Assembly: GCA_964501915.1 (NCBI GenBank)
Contig: CAZCVP010000006.1
Location: 1-64,000, forward strand
Source of the DNA: CAYFPX01 sp964501915
Lineage (GTDB): Bacteria; Myxococcota_A; UBA796; CAJQPC01
Reading direction: 5' to 3'
DNA length: 64,000 bases
The stretch's first letter is position 1; each line of letters opens with the position of its first letter. Of this stretch, positions 61,653 through 64,000 are shown in pieces. A program made the position numbers and the translations under genes. The notes beneath the pieces were generated by a model that was not told the origin of the DNA, did not search any database, and was given only the letters and a program-made list of their open reading frames with translations.

Positions 61653-62879
61653 ATGTCCCTCGAGCTCCTCAACGCCGGTCTCTCCCGCGAGGTCCAGGCC
61701 CTGGTCGCCGAAGGCCGGGCCAAGGCTCCGGAGCGCGTGATCGTCGAGGTCCTGCCGGCCCGGGGCGACCGCGGCCCCCGCTACCGCCTGGACGGGCACG
61801 GGGACAAGCCGTTCATTCGCATGAACAGCAACAGCTACCTCTCGCTCTCCCATCACCCGGCGGTGATCGCCGCGGCCGACGAGGCCACCCATCGCTTCGG
61901 CGCCGGCCCCGGGGCGGTGCGCTTCATCGACGGCACCTTCCAGCCCCACGTGGACCTCGAGGCCCGCATCGCGGCCTTCATGGGGCGCCCGTCGGCCAAG
62001 ATCTTCAACTCGGCCTACACCACCAACCTGGGCCTGGCCCTGGCGCTCCAGAACAAGAGGACCTTCTGGATCGGGGACGCGCTCAACCACAACTGCATCA
62101 TCCGGGCGATGCGCATCGCCAACGTGCCGCGGGCCAACAAGGCCATCTTCCGGCACAACGACATGGACCACCTCGCCCGCTGCATCGAGCAGGTGCCCGA
62201 GGGCATCGAGCGGGTGATCGTGATCTTCGACGGCGTCTTCAGCATGCGAGGAGACCACGCGCCCATCGCCGACATCCACCGGGTGCTGGAGCCTCACCGG
62301 CGGCGCTTCGCCGAGGGTCTGGTGACCGTGGTGGACGACAGCCACGGCATCGGCGCCTTCGGCGCGACCGGGCGCGGCACGGAGGAGGCCGCGGGGGCCC
62401 GGGTCGACATCGCCGTGGGGACCTTCGGCAAGGCCTTCGGCGTCAACGGTGGCTTCGTCGTCGGCAGCCCCGAGGTCGTGGAGGCGATCCGCCAGAAGGC
62501 TGACACCTACATCTACACCAACCCCCTGAGCGCGGCCGACTGCGCGGCGGCCAAGGCCGCGGTCGACGTCGCCGACAGCGAGGAGGGGCGGGCACGGCTC
62601 CAGCACGTGCGGGACCGCATCGCCCAGTTCCGGGCCGGCATCGCGGCCCTGGGCATGGAGACCATTCCCGGCATCCACCCGGTGACGCCGCTGATGGTGC
62701 GCGACACCGAGCGCACCCGACGCATGGTCGATGGCTTCACCGAGCACGGCGTGCTGGTGGTGGGCCTGAACTACCCCGTGGTGCCCGAGGGAGACCAGAC
62801 CATCCGCTTCCAGATCAACGCCGCCCACACGGCGGCCGACATCGACGAGGTGCTGGCGGTCCTCGAGCGCCTGCGCTGA
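61653..62879 (+). CDS. alpha-oxoamine synthase (2-amino-3-ketobutyrate CoA ligase/BioF/SPT family)
   Basis: A 408-aa PLP enzyme that condenses an amino acid with an acyl-CoA. NSNSYLSLSHHP and GAGPGAVRFIDGT at the N-terminus, VTVVDDSHGIGAFGATGRGTEE (PLP Asp/His) and the Schiff-base Lys in GTFGKAFGVNGGF. Glycine C-acetyltransferase, the partner of threonine dehydrogenase, is the best guess because of RFIDGT-x-xxHxxLE; serine palmitoyltransferase-like activity cannot be excluded. Confidence 0.85.
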   Translation: MSLELLNAGLSREVQALVAEGRAKAPERVIVEVLPARGDRGPRYRLDGHGDKPFIRMNSNSYLSLSHHPAVIAAADEATHRFGAGPGAVRFIDGTFQPHVDLEARIAAFMGRPSAKIFNSAYTTNLGLALALQNKRTFWIGDALNHNCIIRAMRIANVPRANKAIFRHNDMDHLARCIEQVPEGIERVIVIFDGVFSMRGDHAPIADIHRVLEPHRRRFAEGLVTVVDDSHGIGAFGATGRGTEEAAGARVDIAVGTFGKAFGVNGGFVVGSPEVVEAIRQKADTYIYTNPLSAADCAAAKAAVDVADSEEGRARLQHVRDRIAQFRAGIAALGMETIPGIHPVTPLMVRDTERTRRMVDGFTEHGVLVVGLNYPVVPEGDQTIRFQINAAHTAADIDEVLAVLERLR

Positions 62880-62979
62880 GCCCCGGACCGGGGGACAGCG
62901 CTCAAGTCCATGCCGCTTTGTCCGATGCTCACGGGGGGGCTCCCCCACGGGCCGGACCCGGCCCACTGCGAGACGCTCG

Positions 62980-63993
62980 ATGGCAGCACGGCGATCCAGG
63001 GGCGCAGGTAGCGACCGGCGCTTCCACGCCAACCTCAAGGCGAAGACAGGCAAGCTACCGCCGCGCCGGCGCGGGGGCCTCCCCTCGGCCGACGAGATGT
63101 CGGTCTCGCTGCGGGCCGTCGACGCCGAGCAGGTCGCGAGGCGGCTCACCTCCGAGCTTGCGGATCGCCAGCGTGCCGTGTCGAACAAGGCGGACCACGC
63201 CTTCCTGGAGCGGGTCCAGGCCCGCGTGCTGGCCCAGTCCTACCGGCTGCCGGGCTTTCCGGAGACCCCTGCTGCCCTGGACGCCCTGCTGGCCCAGGCG
63301 GAGCCGGAGCCGGCCGCGCTCGTCGACGTCGTGGTCCGCGATCCATGGCTGGTCCGGCAGATCTGGACCCTGGCCAACTCGGGGAGCTACGGCGAGCCGG
63401 TGATCGACCTCGGCCTGGCCATCGCCCGGGTCGGTCCGGAACAGATCTGGACCCTCGGCGTTCGGGCGGCCCTGAAGGCCGTGCCCTACTACGTGCCGGG
63501 GTACGAGCACGAGGTGGCCCACGTCCGCCAGGAGGCCCTCGAGGTCGCGGAGCTGGCGGCCTGGATGACCCAGGAGAGCCGCGGGCCACACTACCTGGCT
63601 GGGCTGTTCGCCGGTGTCGGCAAGCTGCTGCTGCTGCTGGATGCCACGCCAGAGGACCGCCTGGCTCGCCCGCGGCGGGAGCTGGTGCAAGAGGTGGTCC
63701 GACAGTTCCACCACCCGCTGGCCTTCCTGGCGCTGGACTCCTGGGGGATCGAGACGGGGGTCTGTGTCGGGGTCGGCAATTCGCCCTTCCCGGCCGACGT
63801 GCCGGAGGAGCACCGCTCGATGGCGGCGGTCCACCACGTCGCCCTGAAGGCCACTCGGGCCGCGAGCGGCGTGGGCCCCGGCCTGCCTCCGCTGGCCGCA
63901 GCGCTGCACATGGCCCCGGAGGTGCGCCCGAGGCCGGCCTCCGTCTTGCGGCGTGCCCGGGTGATCCAGGACCGCAGGGAGGAGGCGGCCTGA
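62980..63993 (+). CDS. HDOD-domain signalling protein
   Basis: A 337-aa protein with a basic Arg-rich N-terminus (~45 residues), then an HDOD-type helical domain: LPGFPETPAALDALLAQ, VVRDPWLVRQIWTLANSGSYG, IDLGLAIARVGPEQIWTLGVRAAL, and HYLAGLFAGVGKLLLL. HDOD domains lack the HD metal ligands and act as signalling modules. Ends 7 bp before the window edge. Confidence 0.82.
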   Translation: MAARRSRGAGSDRRFHANLKAKTGKLPPRRRGGLPSADEMSVSLRAVDAEQVARRLTSELADRQRAVSNKADHAFLERVQARVLAQSYRLPGFPETPAALDALLAQAEPEPAALVDVVVRDPWLVRQIWTLANSGSYGEPVIDLGLAIARVGPEQIWTLGVRAALKAVPYYVPGYEHEVAHVRQEALEVAELAAWMTQESRGPHYLAGLFAGVGKLLLLLDATPEDRLARPRRELVQEVVRQFHHPLAFLALDSWGIETGVCVGVGNSPFPADVPEEHRSMAAVHHVALKATRAASGVGPGLPPLAAALHMAPEVRPRPASVLRRARVIQDRREEAA

Positions 63994-64000
63994 TCGTCGC

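Overview
The window is a high-GC bacterial chromosome segment with dense, tightly packed genes, many GTG or TTG starts and very frequent 4-bp stop/start overlaps. Three surface proteins end in a Cys-rich motif, one hydrophobic helix and an Arg cluster (25570-26832, 46684-48393, 51386-52951), the MYXO-CTERM pattern. With the many lipoproteins, TonB/AgmX-type domains, sigma-54 regulators and CRTAC/FG-GAP proteins this points to a Myxococcota-like (deltaproteobacterial) organism. Two genes carry an in-frame TGA at a position where a catalytic or conserved Cys is expected, each followed by a SECIS-like hairpin with a GGU loop, so the organism very probably decodes selenocysteine.

Layout. 0-14 kb: phosphatidylserine synthase, prepilin peptidase, a sugar aminotransferase and an ABC exporter on the minus strand; a free-standing SPASM domain; a HisC-like protein without its PLP lysine; then a radical-SAM locus with four radical SAM enzymes in 4.4 kb, two of them translationally coupled to envelope proteins. 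14-21.8 kb: an accessory island of toxin-antitoxin or defence-like modules (nucleotidyltransferase/winged helix, MntA/HepT, Fic, AbiEii, and an unknown 590-aa protein). Its minus-strand genes are each followed by a related ~110-bp repeat in constant polarity, an integron-cassette-like arrangement, and the island ends in a chimeric AbiEii/AlkA junction. 21.8-24.1 kb: a putative selenoprotein methyltransferase and a winged-helix protein interrupted by an assembly gap. 24-48 kb: chemotaxis-like and ZraPSR-like signalling, translation and RNA genes (YhbY, TrmH-like, Def), a cytochrome/metallophosphatase pair, an orphan DNA methyltransferase, two alkaline-phosphatase-superfamily 'sulfatases', a zinc dehydrogenase and a CRTAC protein.

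48.4-51.3 kb: tRNA-Arg, two tRNA-Ser and serS on one strand, then lipB and tmk. 53-58.2 kb: a lipA-E1beta-E2-E1alpha-E3 operon for a 2-oxoacid dehydrogenase whose E1 subunits lack recognisable thiamine diphosphate and active-site residues. 58.2-59.8 kb: a selenocysteine peroxiredoxin followed by an iron-storage pair (Bfd-like protein, bacterioferritin) preceded by two identical-geometry operator candidates. 60-64 kb: a degenerate enhancer-binding protein, an alpha-oxoamine synthase and an HDOD protein.

No rRNA, CRISPR array, transposase or integrase was seen. Sequence quality is poor at 23044-23100, 23627-23735 and about 43595-43680.
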